From Thermoproteota archaeon (GTDB lineage: Archaea; Korarchaeota; JAOZGF01; JAOZFZ01): a stretch of DNA of 20,577 nucleotides. The notes under the pieces were generated by a model. That model did not search any database, was not told the origin of the DNA, and saw nothing but the letters and a program-made list of their open reading frames with translations. Position numbers and translations under genes: made by a program. Numbering within the stretch: the stretch's first letter is position 1; each line of letters begins with the position of its first letter. The DNA is taken from the NCBI GenBank assembly GCA_027492035.1, contig JAOZFT010000041.1:1-20577 (forward strand). The letters are read 5' to 3'. This document shows, in pieces, positions 6,858 to 14,616 of this stretch.

Positions 6858-7066
6858 ATGAATAACATCCCTTCAGGAAAAATAATAAAACCCTTTTATG
6901 AAGAAGCTGTACAGCTGCATCTTACGACTTAAGGTTAGGATCAGAGGTATGGGTTGGCCCTACATTGGAAGAAAGGAAGCATCTTGTAGATCTGAGGAAA
7001 GTTGAAGGTAATCATACCGCGTCAGGCTTAGACAGTTCATCATTAGATAAAAACATCCCTTTTTAG
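6858..7066 (+). pseudogene. dcd: dCTP deaminase (Dcd) relic, truncated and frameshifted
   Basis: From ATG 6858 the frame reads SGKIIKPFYEEAVQ and then stops in the wrong frame. Shifted at about 6912-6917 it continues ASYDLRLGSEVWVGP, KHLVDLRKVEGNHTA and ends at TAG 7064-7066. The block P-F-x-E-E-x-V-Q-(P)-A-S-Y-D-L-R-L-G is the hallmark N-terminal motif of archaeal dCTP deaminase, which makes dUTP from dCTP. Complete enzymes have about 170-200 residues; here about 69 remain, the catalytic core is missing and the N-terminal strand is shortened. It is clearly non-functional. Whether an intact copy exists elsewhere cannot be seen here. Confidence 0.75.
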
Positions 7067-7083
7067 AGAAAGGGGTAGGGACA

Positions 7084-7333
7084 GTTTTGCGAGGCTCATT
7101 CGACGTAGTTTTAGAAGAATTTGGGAAGCTTTCATTTGAAGAGTTAAAGTTCTCTTAAAAAAGCTTATACGCTATGTGAAGATGAAATTAAACATGTTTT
7201 CAGTGAAAACCAGATATTAAAGGAAATCCTTATTTGTGACGGTAAAAATGTTTTACACATCAAAGAAAGGGGGAGGAATTACAAACAAAATAATAAAAAG
7301 CTGATGAATAAAGAGGAAAAGCATGTTACATGA
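7084..7333 (+). pseudogene. Unidentified frameshifted gene
   Basis: Two overlapping frames read as one protein. The first, from about 7084 (possible TTG start 7087 after a purine-rich GGGGTAGGGA), gives GSFDVVLEEFGKLSFEELKF and ends at TAA 7156. The second gives KKAYTLCEDEIKHVFSENQI, LKEILICDGKNVLHIKERG and ends at TGA 7331. The join falls around 7150-7158, near an A-run. The product would be about 80 residues. I do not recognise the family. Acidic helices followed by a strand-turn-strand (ILICDGKNVLHI) suggest a small antitoxin-like or regulatory fold, which is speculation. Confidence 0.5.
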
Positions 7334-7436
7334 CTGGTAAATCAGTTCAAACAGAGGAAACAACAGGCTTTATCCTTAAATAAAGACCTTTTTTCAAGAA
7401 ATATTACTTACATTATTTGTTGAATGTTGAAAAACA

Positions 7437-7607
7437 GGAAGGAAGTTTACAGTTTGTCTGGATAATTTCGAGAAGCTTAAAGGTAAAGATCTAATTAAGA
7501 AGTTTCTGCTACTCAGATTAATCGTTGTTCTGTAACATAAGGAAGTGTTTGACAGAGTGCCTGAATGGTTTAAGATTTTAAGAGAGGTTTATCAAAGAAA
7601 TTTTTAA
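7437..7607 (+). pseudogene. Unidentified relic with one in-frame TAA
   Basis: The frame reads GRKFTVCLDNFEKLKGKDL, IKKFLLLRLIVVL, a TAA at 7533-7535, then HKEVFDRVPEWFKILREVY and a stop at 7605-7607. It stays in frame across the stop and has protein-like composition. The frame is closed upstream at 7428. The interval between this and the previous relic (7334-7430) also has short open stretches but nothing nameable. Confidence 0.45.
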
Positions 7608-7613
7608 ACTCGC

Positions 7614-8561
7614 TTAAACTTCTAAACCTATTCTGTAAGCGTAAAGTAGGTAAACTGGTAAGTATTTCAGGTCCTTCCAATTCTTCATAAAGTCTCTAAC
7701 TGTCTCTACCTCCCGTAACTTTCCATTAAAATAGTATTTGGAAATGGCTTTTCTTATCCCTAAATCTTCAGCTGGGACTTGACCAATGCCTAATCCTGCA
7801 ATTGCTACCATTTTAGCAGTCCATTCACCTATTCCCTTAAATTTCGTTAACTCCTCCAAGATTCTTTTCTCATTCCACTTTGCAACTTCTTCAACTTTAA
7901 AGTTTCCTCTAGCCACTTCTTTAGAGAAGTTGATTATGTATTTTGCCTTTCTCTGACTTAGACCGCATCTTCTCAATTGTAAGATGGATGCGTTTGCAAG
8001 TTTGTCTGGTTTAGGAAAACCATAAAATTTTTCTCCTTCAAAGGTAATGTTCTCACCGAAAGCTTTGACTAAATTGGAAATTATCTTGAAGGCGGCGTAC
8101 AGCGAAATCTGTTGTTGTATTATAGATTTAATGACTACCTCGTAAACAGTGACACCCATTTTAGGAACTTTTAAACCATACAACTTTTCCTTGATCTTCC
8201 TAAGCTTCTCATCCCTCTCCATGAATCTATAAAGCTTTGATAAGTCATCATTTAGATTAAGCCAGTAAATTATTTTCTCTTTAATCCTCTCTCTAGTTTT
8301 AATGGGAAGGCTGCTGGAAGTTACCACCAGCCTTGGTTTATTTATGCTTCCCTCAAAAGTAATTTTAGCTGGAATGACCCTGTCATTCACCAAAAAAGCT
8401 CTTAATAAACCATTACCCATCCTTCTCTCAGGAAATGGTCCACTACCCTTCCTTAACAACATAAAATCCAAGCTCAATTCAAAATTGTAGGGAGGCTTCG
8501 GAAAGATTAATAGTTTAGACGTCTTTCCACCTTCATAGCGATTAAAGTAATCCCCTGACAT
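7614..8561 (-). CDS. AlkA/OGG-type DNA glycosylase
   Basis: A 315-residue HhH-GPD base-excision repair enzyme of the AlkA (3-methyladenine DNA glycosylase II) type. Residues 1-100 form the mixed alpha/beta N-terminal domain seen in AlkA and OGG. The catalytic part starts with YEVVIKSIIQQQIS (140-153), the family signature. The hairpin FKGIGEWTAK (241-250) follows and then the catalytic Asp in PAEDLGIRKAI (D266). No lysine sits in the OGG catalytic position just before the hairpin, which fits a monofunctional glycosylase removing alkylated bases. Length is typical. ATG 8561 follows a purine stretch (GGATAGGG) on its strand. The gene is single; to the left are relics, so no repair operon is visible. 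Confidence 0.85.
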   Translation of the reverse strand: MSGDYFNRYEGGKTSKLLIFPKPPYNFELSLDFMLLRKGSGPFPERRMGNGLLRAFLVNDRVIPAKITFEGSINKPRLVVTSSSLPIKTRERIKEKIIYWLNLNDDLSKLYRFMERDEKLRKIKEKLYGLKVPKMGVTVYEVVIKSIIQQQISLYAAFKIISNLVKAFGENITFEGEKFYGFPKPDKLANASILQLRRCGLSQRKAKYIINFSKEVARGNFKVEEVAKWNEKRILEELTKFKGIGEWTAKMVAIAGLGIGQVPAEDLGIRKAISKYYFNGKLREVETVRDFMKNWKDLKYLPVYLLYAYRIGLEV

Positions 8562-8599
8562 CTTCCCTATCCTTTTTTATTACTATTGATATTAACCTT

Positions 8600-8856
8600 C
8601 TAATTAGATAATTTACTTAACAGCTTAATTGTTTTCATGCTTCTAGAAGCCACGTAAACCTTTTCTTTAAAGTATTTAGATAAAACCTTCTCCATCCTTG
8701 AACTGTTGCGTAATAAATCTTCTTTTCTCAAAAAACTGTGTTACCTATCCCAACGACTCTAACTATTCTTAAATTCTCATCCCCTATGCTTCTACACAGT
8801 TCAAGCACTTGCTTCTTAGATATCCTCCTACTTTTAAAAATTGACCTCCCTACCAA
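8600..8856 (-). pseudogene. Small unidentified gene broken by one frameshift
   Basis: A TTG at 8856, eight bases after AGGAG, opens a frame (SKKQVLELCRSIGDENLRI, VRVVGIGNTVF) that stops in a T-run near 8740. With one extra T the text continues LRKEDLLRNSSRMEKVLSKY, FKEKVYVASRSMKTIKLL and ends at TAG 8600-8602. The product would have about 85 residues and looks complete at both ends: helices, a glycine turn, a strand pair, a C-terminal helix. I do not recognise the family. A single-base loss in a homopolymer may be a real mutation or a sequencing error. Confidence 0.55.
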
Positions 8857-8897
8857 ATGCTACTCTCCTGGCTCAAAACAGTCATTAATTGATTTAA

Positions 8898-9072
8898 CTA
8901 ACTTATTTTAATCTTAATAACAGGTGTTCTGCCAATATTTCATCTTGTAATTTCATCATGGATTAAAGGAGCTATAACGAATCTCTAACTTATTTGCACC
9001 ATATAAATCAATTCTTTCACAACTTCAATATTTCGCTCGGATTTACTCGGTTTCCTCGGCCAACTCCTCCAT
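8898..9072 (-). pseudogene. Possible relic, unidentified
   Basis: From ATG 9072 the minus strand reads MEELAEETE, stops, then SCERIDLYGANKLEI. Shifted by one frame it gives IAPLIHDEITR, a TGA, then GRTPVIKIKIS and a stop at 8898. Three lesions are needed to join it. Composition is protein-like, but the evidence is weak and no family is recognised. Confidence 0.3.
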
Positions 9073-9167
9073 TATTTATCTCTTAGTAAGGCATTCTAAT
9101 TGCACTAGTTGATTTCGTTAAGAAAAAGTAAAGGTTCACAAGTGTTTATATTGTAGCCAGTTGTTCA

Positions 9168-9257
9168 ATGAAGGTTTCCACTTTAACTATCATGAATCCA
9201 AATGATTTAATACCTAGAAGCTTCATTATTGATAAAGTCAGAGAATTTCTCAGTTAA
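9168..9257 (+). pseudogene. 29-codon open frame, probably a gene fragment
   Basis: ATG 9168 to TAA 9255 reads MKVSTLTIMNPNDLIPRSF, IIDKVREFLS. There is no good ribosome site. It is flanked by an exact 13-base direct repeat (GAAGGTTTCCACT at 9170-9182 and 9259-9271). The rest of 9073-9500 shows nothing else I can support. Confidence 0.2.
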
Positions 9258-9490
9258 GGAAGGTTTCCACTGAAACCCTCTTTCACACAATGGAAACTCA
9301 CCTGTAAGTGGAAAACAGCCTTTAAAGATTAAATCCTTAACATGGCTTCGGTTACAGGTATGTATTTGCCTTGGGTGAGTTATGTTTCTTGGGTAAGCGG
9401 GCCTTAAGTTAAAAAGTTGGGGAAATGAAAAGATTCAAATAGCGGAATTTTCTTTATTTTATCCGTTAATTTTATAAATGTTGGAAAAAT

Positions 9491-9520
9491 TTTTATTATA
9501 CAGATATGTACCTGAGAGGA
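9491..9520 (+). promoter_or_regulatory. Promoter and ribosome site of the VapBC operon
   Basis: TTTTATTATA at 9491-9500 is a good archaeal TATA box about 30 bases before the start codon. GAGAGGA at 9514-9520 can serve as ribosome binding site for ATG 9525 or 9528. Confidence 0.5.
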
Positions 9521-9524
9521 TGTA

Positions 9525-9767
9525 ATGATGGAAAAATCAAAGATTCAAAGAAGGTTCACTTTAACCATTCCAAAATCTATCAGGAAAGCTGCTAGTCTTA
9601 AAGAAGGAGACGTGGTGTACTGGAGTTTTGTAAATGGTAAAATAATTCTCACTAAACCTTCATTCAAGGCTTTCAGGTCCAGATTTAAAGTTAGCTTTAA
9701 AACATTATCTGATGCTGAAAAGGAAATTCTTGACAAAGCTTTCTTAGAAGAGGCATCTAGAAAGTGA
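9525..9767 (+). CDS. vapB: AbrB/MazE-fold antitoxin (VapB)
   Basis: An 80-residue protein with the N-terminal swapped-hairpin AbrB fold: RRFTLTIPKSIRKAASLKEG, then DVVYWSFVNGKIILTKP, the standard antitoxin DNA-binding pattern. The C-terminal 30 residues are charged helix (SDAEKEILDKAFLEEASRK), the part expected to block the toxin site. Two adjacent ATGs (9525, 9528) are possible starts. The stop TGA overlaps the GTG start of the PIN toxin in a GTGA junction, so the pair is coupled. It is expected to repress its own promoter with the toxin as co-repressor. All features look intact, in contrast to the broken VapBC at 12082-12378. Confidence 0.85.
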   Translation: MMEKSKIQRRFTLTIPKSIRKAASLKEGDVVYWSFVNGKIILTKPSFKAFRSRFKVSFKTLSDAEKEILDKAFLEEASRK

Positions 9768-10204
9768 ATTATTTAATTGATTTAAATGTGCTTCTAGCGT
9801 ACTCCTTCGAACTCCACAACGAACATGAAAGTGCAGACAGATTCTTCACCTTAGCTGAAAATGAGGAATGGAGCATTCACTTGTCTTCTATAGCCATATT
9901 AGAAGCCGAAACCTTGTTTCTGTCAGGGAAAGTTAATGTTGAAAGGGAAGAATGGTTAAATTTTATTCATGACATATTAACCTCACCCGTTCTCAGGATT
10001 ATTGAGATTTCACCTAAAATATTTCTCTACCACACCTTTTATTACAGGGGGTATGGAGGAAAATACAGCTACTTTGACTCCTTCCATGTTGCAACAGCCA
10101 GAGAAACATCTCTGCCACTTGCCACGCTTGACAATAAAATATTAGCTGAAAAAACAATAAAAGCAGTCAATTTGAGAGATTTTAAAGGGGTAAAATCAAC
10201 CTAG
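9764..10204 (+). CDS. vapC: PIN-domain ribonuclease toxin (VapC)
   Basis: A 146-residue PIN protein with all four acidic residues visible: D6 (LIDLNVLLA), E47 (AILEAE), D105 (YFDSFHVATA) and D123 (LATLDNKI). VapC proteins cleave RNA, often tRNA or rRNA, with Mg or Mn; the target here is unknown. GTG 9764 overlaps the antitoxin stop. The length fits the family (about 130-150). An aromatic-rich loop (IFLYHTFYYRGYGGKYSYF) before the third acidic residue is notable. The operon ends here; the next gene has its own promoter. Confidence 0.87.
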   Translation: MNYLIDLNVLLAYSFELHNEHESADRFFTLAENEEWSIHLSSIAILEAETLFLSGKVNVEREEWLNFIHDILTSPVLRIIEISPKIFLYHTFYYRGYGGKYSYFDSFHVATARETSLPLATLDNKILAEKTIKAVNLRDFKGVKST

Positions 10205-10357
10205 TCACCTAAATGGTGAAGATATAGAAGTGAAGTTAAACAATTAAGCTTAAAAAGACAAGGAACTTATTTATACCCCCTTTAAAAATCAGAGGTTTAA
10301 GTTTAAAGATTAAAATCAAACACTTTAAACATTTAATTTGGGAGAGGGTCTTGCAAC

Positions 10358-11350
10358 GTGGCTGGAATTTCAGATCCTTTAGAAGTTAAGGGGTACACAT
10401 TTAGGAATAGGATTGTTATGCCTCCCATGGCTTCTGAGCTTGCCACCTTTGAAGGAGAGGCTACAGATGAACTAGTTAACCACTACAAGAGTAGAAGCTA
10501 TTGTACAGGATTAATCGTGGTTGAGCACTCCTACGTCTCAGTTGAAGGGAAACTAAGTCCAAGACAACTTGGAATACACATGGATACCTTGATAAATAGT
10601 CTTTCAAAAGTTTCCTCTGTGATAAAGGGAAATGGATGCTTAGCTGTTATCCAGTTGAACCATGCAGGTGGAAAAGCGAACCCAAGTGTAACCGGAACCA
10701 AACCACTTGCCCCTTCACCTGTACCTGTCCCAGGGGGATATGTAACTCCTTCAGCACTGGTTGAAAAGGAAATAGAAACAGTAATAGATTCATTTGTTAA
10801 AGCTGCTTCAAGAGCATTTAAAGCAGGTTTCGACGGAGTTGAAATACATGGAGCCCACGGCTTCCTTCTAAACCAGTTTCTTTCACCGTTAACAAATAAA
10901 AGGAGAGACAGTTACGGTGGAACCTTGGAAAACAGGATGAAATTTCCTTTAAGAGTTGTTAGGGAAGTTAGGAAGTTAACAGGCAGCAAATTACTGCTAT
11001 ACAGGTTGGGAGCAGATGATTTAATGCCTAAAGGCTTCACTATTGATGAAGCTAAGAAATTATCAATTAAACTTGTGGAGGAGGGAGTTGACATAATCGA
11101 TGTTTCAGGTGGACTAGCTGGTTCCAGGCCTCCTGAACTCCAAGGGAAACAGGGTTACTTTGTTCCGTTAGCTGAGAAAATAAAAAAGGTTACTGAAGCC
11201 CCAGTTATCGGGGTGGGAGGCATAAAAGACCCTTACTATGCAGATAAAATTGTAAGAGAAGAAAGAGTAGACTTAGTTGCCGTAGGCAGGGCCATGCTTC
11301 AAAACCCTAACTGGGCCTGTAAGGCTTTAGATTTACTGAAGAAAAACTAA
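10358..11350 (+). CDS. Old Yellow Enzyme-family NADH:flavin oxidoreductase
   Basis: A 330-residue FMN-binding TIM barrel, a single-domain OYE-family reductase (YqjM-like length), lacking the iron-sulphur and FAD domains of 2,4-dienoyl-CoA reductase. Signatures: NRIVMPPMASE (17-27), QLNHAGGKA (99-107), FDGVEIHGAHGFLLNQFLSP with H164 and H167 that bind the substrate carbonyl, RRDSYGG and ENR after it, YRLGADD, and the phosphate-binding GVGGI and AVGRAMLQNP near the end. The cysteine that YqjM-type enzymes carry in the first strand (M-C) is absent (M-A-S). The likely reaction is NAD(P)H-dependent reduction of activated C=C bonds; the physiological substrate is unknown. GTG 10358 is preceded by GGGAGAGGG and a TTTAAA promoter element near 10324. 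The gene stands alone. Confidence 0.88.
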   Translation: MAGISDPLEVKGYTFRNRIVMPPMASELATFEGEATDELVNHYKSRSYCTGLIVVEHSYVSVEGKLSPRQLGIHMDTLINSLSKVSSVIKGNGCLAVIQLNHAGGKANPSVTGTKPLAPSPVPVPGGYVTPSALVEKEIETVIDSFVKAASRAFKAGFDGVEIHGAHGFLLNQFLSPLTNKRRDSYGGTLENRMKFPLRVVREVRKLTGSKLLLYRLGADDLMPKGFTIDEAKKLSIKLVEEGVDIIDVSGGLAGSRPPELQGKQGYFVPLAEKIKKVTEAPVIGVGGIKDPYYADKIVREERVDLVAVGRAMLQNPNWACKALDLLKKN

Positions 11351-11391
11351 TTAAACCATTCAAGTGAACAAGTTATTTAAGGGTCATCAGG

Positions 11392-11505
11392 ATAAAGCCT
11401 AGGCAAGACCCTGGATTTACCTCCCTTTTTAAGTTTAAAACATTAACTGACTTATTTAAGTCTTGTGAAGGAGAAAGGGTTGTTTCAAAGAAGAAATAAA
11501 CCATT
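11392..11505 (+). pseudogene. Possible relic downstream of the OYE gene
   Basis: In the gap 11351-11731 the plus strand stays open from about 11368 to TAA near 11503, reading IKPRQDPGFTSLFKFKTLT, DLFKSCEGERVV. It is protein-like, but there is no start codon and no family is recognised. The rest of the gap, 11506-11731, is AT-rich and I see nothing in it. Confidence 0.3.
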
Positions 11506-11731
11506 AAAAAAGTGCTTAAATACATAATTAAATTTACAGCTTTAGTTACGGATACTTCATTGTTCAAGTGTTTATAAGCGAGTTTTAGACTTTAAAGTTA
11601 AACATTGAAAAAAGGAAAACAAGCAAAAAACAAAAGTTAATTACGCAATTAAACTGTAACTCTTCCCTAAGATTTCTCCAAAAACCTTCAGCTGACCTAA
11701 AAACCATGAAGAAACCATTGTTGAACCTTAC

Positions 11732-12031
11732 TCAAGTGGAAAATTTTCTCTTTAATTTTTTAATTAACTCCTCCTTTTCCGGGAAACCTTCAAATATTTT
11801 TTCTCCGTTCAACAAAACACAAGGTGTTTTCTTAATTCTATACCTGAGAGTTTTAAATAAACCAAGTAAAGAGGAAGAATCTATTAATCTAAAAAAGAAA
11901 AAACCTGGAAACTCTTCATTAATCCACTTAACTATTTCAGATATTCTCAAATACTCATTCTTTAATTCTTCAGGTACATTGTTGAAGTTACCTGTCACAA
12001 GTTTAGCTTTAGAAGCTAAAACAGTAGGCAT
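11732..12031 (-). CDS. Thioredoxin-like protein, start unclear, possibly 5'-damaged
   Basis: 99 codons from ATG 12031. The C-terminal third, KKTPCVLLNGEKIFEGFP, has the thioredoxin-fold pattern (cis-Pro site T-P, then strand-turn-strand N-G-E-K and helix). The frame stays open upstream of the ATG for 37 more codons, to a TGA at 12143-12145, and there encodes IVGSFPNVYGICWSCMP: a C-x-x-C (CWSC) motif ending just before the first ATG. No ATG, GTG or TTG occurs in that extension, so the redox motif cannot be reached from a normal start. The gene either lost its start when fused to the broken vapC upstream, or uses a rare start. A redox role is inferred from fold only. Confidence 0.5.
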   Translation of the reverse strand: MPTVLASKAKLVTGNFNNVPEELKNEYLRISEIVKWINEEFPGFFFFRLIDSSSLLGLFKTLRYRIKKTPCVLLNGEKIFEGFPEKEELIKKLKRKFST

Positions 12032-12081
12032 ACAACTCCAACAAATACCGTAAACATTAGGGAAAGAACCAACAATTTCAA

Positions 12082-12159
12082 TTAAATTCTTTTTAGCCGT
12101 AAAAACACCTCTACACCTAAAACCGGTGGAAGATAAGTTGTATCAAGAAGTATTTTCAT
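12082..12159 (-). pseudogene. vapC relic, first 25 codons only
   Basis: ATG 12159 begins MKILLDTTYLPPVLGVEV, a typical PIN-domain first strand with its Asp. It overlaps the end of the vapB relic as in a normal operon, then ends at TAA 12082-12084. The rest of the PIN domain is missing, replaced by the thioredoxin-like frame. Confidence 0.6.
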
Positions 12160-12378
12160 TCCGTGTTTCGAAAAATTCATTTTGCATTTCCTCAGATTCC
12201 TTCTCAAATTCTTCAAAAGTTGTTTCAGCAAATTTCGGCCCCGTCAAAGCAAACTCAAAAGGGTCAGGTATAGGTTCTATTATTATTTTCCTTTTCTCAA
12301 CCACGTAATTCACTTCCGCTCCCCTCCCTGAAACCTAACTTCCTCAGTAACTTTTTAGGTAAGTAAAACTCTCCCTTT
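12143..12378 (-). pseudogene. vapB (AbrB-type antitoxin) relic with two frameshifts
   Basis: Three frames join into one antitoxin: KGRVLL (about 12378-12360), then PKKLLRKLGFREGS (AbrB hairpin), then VNYVVEKRKIIIEPIPDP, FEFALTGPKFAETTFEEFEK and ESEEMQNEF to TGA 12143. The last part is the standard C-terminus of archaeal VapB proteins (P-I-P-D-P, then a helix with T-x-E-E-x-E-x-x-S). Two single-base shifts, near 12356 and 12315, break it. With the vapC relic it shows a dead toxin-antitoxin module. The stretch 12379-12641 holds nothing I can identify. Confidence 0.7.
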
Positions 12379-12641
12379 TACCTATTTACCCTTTACATTT
12401 CGCCACCGGTAAAACCTATTAAAAAATGGCGTATTTAAATTTACAGGTAAACCAATATTTTTCAGGTATAATAAGAAAAATTAAAATGTAACTTTCTCCC
12501 GCTTAAAATTTTTCAAACATAAACAATATTGCAAAATAACAGATGCTTTGCTTACGTTTGCACACAAAACAAATGTAGGGTCGCAAAAAACAAAAAGGTT
12601 CTAAATGGGGAAAAGTAAAACAGAAATTCACAGAAACTTTT

Positions 12642-14066
12642 TTATGTTTTTTTCAAACTTTTAAACCCTGTTTTCGCCTTCACTATTTTTATTATGTGTT
12701 CATCCTCTTCAATGAAACCATAAGTTAACACAACTGTTTCACCCTTTTCCAATTTCCCAAGCTGCATAAGTTTTTTATATGTGTTGTTAACTCCTTCCAT
12801 GTAGTTTTCAGCTTCAACCTTTAAAGGTTTAACGCCCCAAACAATTGAAAGCTTCCTTAAAACATTTACATCTGAAGATGCAGCGTAAAAAGGTATTGCA
12901 GGTCTAAACCTTGAAATTCTGAAGGCTGTTCTTCCTTTACGAGTGTAAACAGCCAATTTAGCATTCAAGGATTCAGACAAGAAAACAACTCCCTCTGCAA
13001 ACTTTGTTTTAACACTGAAACCTAAATGCTCCTCCCTCCTACGAAGCACCCTATCTTTACATGCTTCAATTATTTTCTTCAACCACTTAACAGTTTCAAT
13101 AGGGTACTTACCTACAGCTGTTTCACCGGTTAACATTACACCGTCAGCTCCCTCCCTCACTGTTTCAGCAATATCTGAAACTTCAGCCCTGGTGGGGGTT
13201 GGGTTACTTATCATTGAAGCAAGGATTTGGGTTGCAACAATCACAGGTTTCCCAGCCTTAAGACTCTTAAGTACTATGTTCTCCTGAAGCTTAGGCACTT
13301 CCTCAAGTGGAAACTGCATCCCCAAATCTCCCCTCGCAACTATAATGGCATCTGACAAAGGAATTATTTCCTCCATGTTTTCAACCCCCTTTACAGTTTC
13401 AATTTTAGCCATTACAGCCATGTCAGCCTTTTCTTTTTCAATAACTTCCCTAACCTTCTCTAAATCCTCCCCTTTCTTAACGTAACTTACAGCTATGTAA
13501 GTGAAACCGTTCCGAGCTGCAAACTTTATGTTTTCCACATCCTCACTTGTTAAGGAAGGAGTATCTATATCTAAACCACGAACCACCAAGGTTTTCCTTG
13601 AAGAAACAAAACCTTGAGTTAAAGCTGAAGCCCTTATTTCATCTTCACACTTCCCCTTAACCTTAAACACTAAACTTCCGTCATCCATTAAAATTTCGTT
13701 TCCAACCTTTACAGCCCTGTAAAACTCATCAACAGGAAGAGGAAACACCAACTTCGAATCCTCAACATACTTTGCATTTATAAACTTGACTTCATCGCCA
13801 CGTTTTATTTCAGCCTTCCCTCTTATGTCCCCCAACCTTATAGAAGCCCCCTTCAAATCTCCTATAATTGCCACATAAGTTCCAAGTTTCTCTTCAACAC
13901 ACAAAATATTTTTAAGATATTTAACCCATTCAGATTTATTTCCATGGCTGAAGTTAATCCTAAAACCTGAAACCCCATCCTTAACCATTTCCAACAATTT
14001 ATTTTCAGCAGAGGTTGAAGGACCAAGCGTTGAAACCATTTTAACAGGAACAGTCCCAAAAAACAT
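12642..14066 (-). CDS. pyk: Pyruvate kinase
   Basis: A full-length enzyme of 474 residues that converts phosphoenolpyruvate and ADP to pyruvate and ATP in lower glycolysis. Seen: R36 with NFSHG (38-42), the short-loop motif GDLKGASIRLG (69-79), a B domain of about 95 residues, the catalytic AKIET with K221 and E223, ARGDLG with D247, VATQIL with T279, PTRAEVSD and MLTGETAVGKYP, and a C-terminal allosteric-type domain. The normally strict G-P-K/E-I-R motif reads G-A-S-I-R (73-77), so the residue that separates potassium-dependent (Glu) from independent (Lys) enzymes is Ser75. ATG 14066 follows GGTGGA by 7 bases, and a TTTAAATT promoter element lies near 14110. The gene stands alone. Confidence 0.95.
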   Translation of the reverse strand: MFFGTVPVKMVSTLGPSTSAENKLLEMVKDGVSGFRINFSHGNKSEWVKYLKNILCVEEKLGTYVAIIGDLKGASIRLGDIRGKAEIKRGDEVKFINAKYVEDSKLVFPLPVDEFYRAVKVGNEILMDDGSLVFKVKGKCEDEIRASALTQGFVSSRKTLVVRGLDIDTPSLTSEDVENIKFAARNGFTYIAVSYVKKGEDLEKVREVIEKEKADMAVMAKIETVKGVENMEEIIPLSDAIIVARGDLGMQFPLEEVPKLQENIVLKSLKAGKPVIVATQILASMISNPTPTRAEVSDIAETVREGADGVMLTGETAVGKYPIETVKWLKKIIEACKDRVLRRREEHLGFSVKTKFAEGVVFLSESLNAKLAVYTRKGRTAFRISRFRPAIPFYAASSDVNVLRKLSIVWGVKPLKVEAENYMEGVNNTYKKLMQLGKLEKGETVVLTYGFIEEDEHIIKIVKAKTGFKSLKKT

Positions 14067-14616
14067 AACGCTTCCACCAGAAAAAACAAATTATTCCAAC
14101 TTAATTCATCCCAAATTTAAACATAAGTTTCCAAAAGTAAAAAAATTAATTAAACCATTAAAACACAAGAGATTAAAGAAAGGAAAAAAAGAAAAAGGCT
14201 GAAAAAGCTTTCACTAAATACCTCAAAAAAGATATACTGCTCCGTAATCACTGTAACTTCTAATAACTACCCAACAAATTATCTCCTTTAACACCAAAAA
14301 TAATTATCTTTCCTGTCTCCCCTGGATCAATGAACCAACCCTACAAACTCCGTTAAAAAACATGCGGACTAGCACCCATGAAGCTCATATCACAAGTTCA
14401 CTTTTTGGAACAATATAAAGAGTTCGCCCTTAAAATGCCACATAAAAAATGGACATACTACTAAAAAAGATTTGGATTCTCTAAATTTTTAACTTATGGA
14501 TTTGTAAGCCATTTAACCATTTAATAAAATTGGTTCCTGAAATTTTTTACTTAGTTTTTTATTCGTTAAAGATTTTAAATGAGTAGGTGAAATGATGTAC
14601 CCGGGGGTAACTTCGG
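14067..14616. other. Gene-free stretch between pyk and the CARF gene
   Basis: AT-rich, with no reading frame of substance on either strand. From 14592 a mini-frame MMYPGVTSAL (ending TAA 14622-14624) follows a good ribosome site (TAGGTGA at 14584-14590) and an upstream TTTAAAT element. It may be a leader peptide or chance. I see no relic here comparable with the other gaps. Confidence 0.4.

Noticed and set aside
11373-11567. 64-codon minus-strand frame with a hydrophobic stretch
   Set aside because: AT-rich sequence gives such frames by chance. The plus strand in the same place reads better as a gene fragment.
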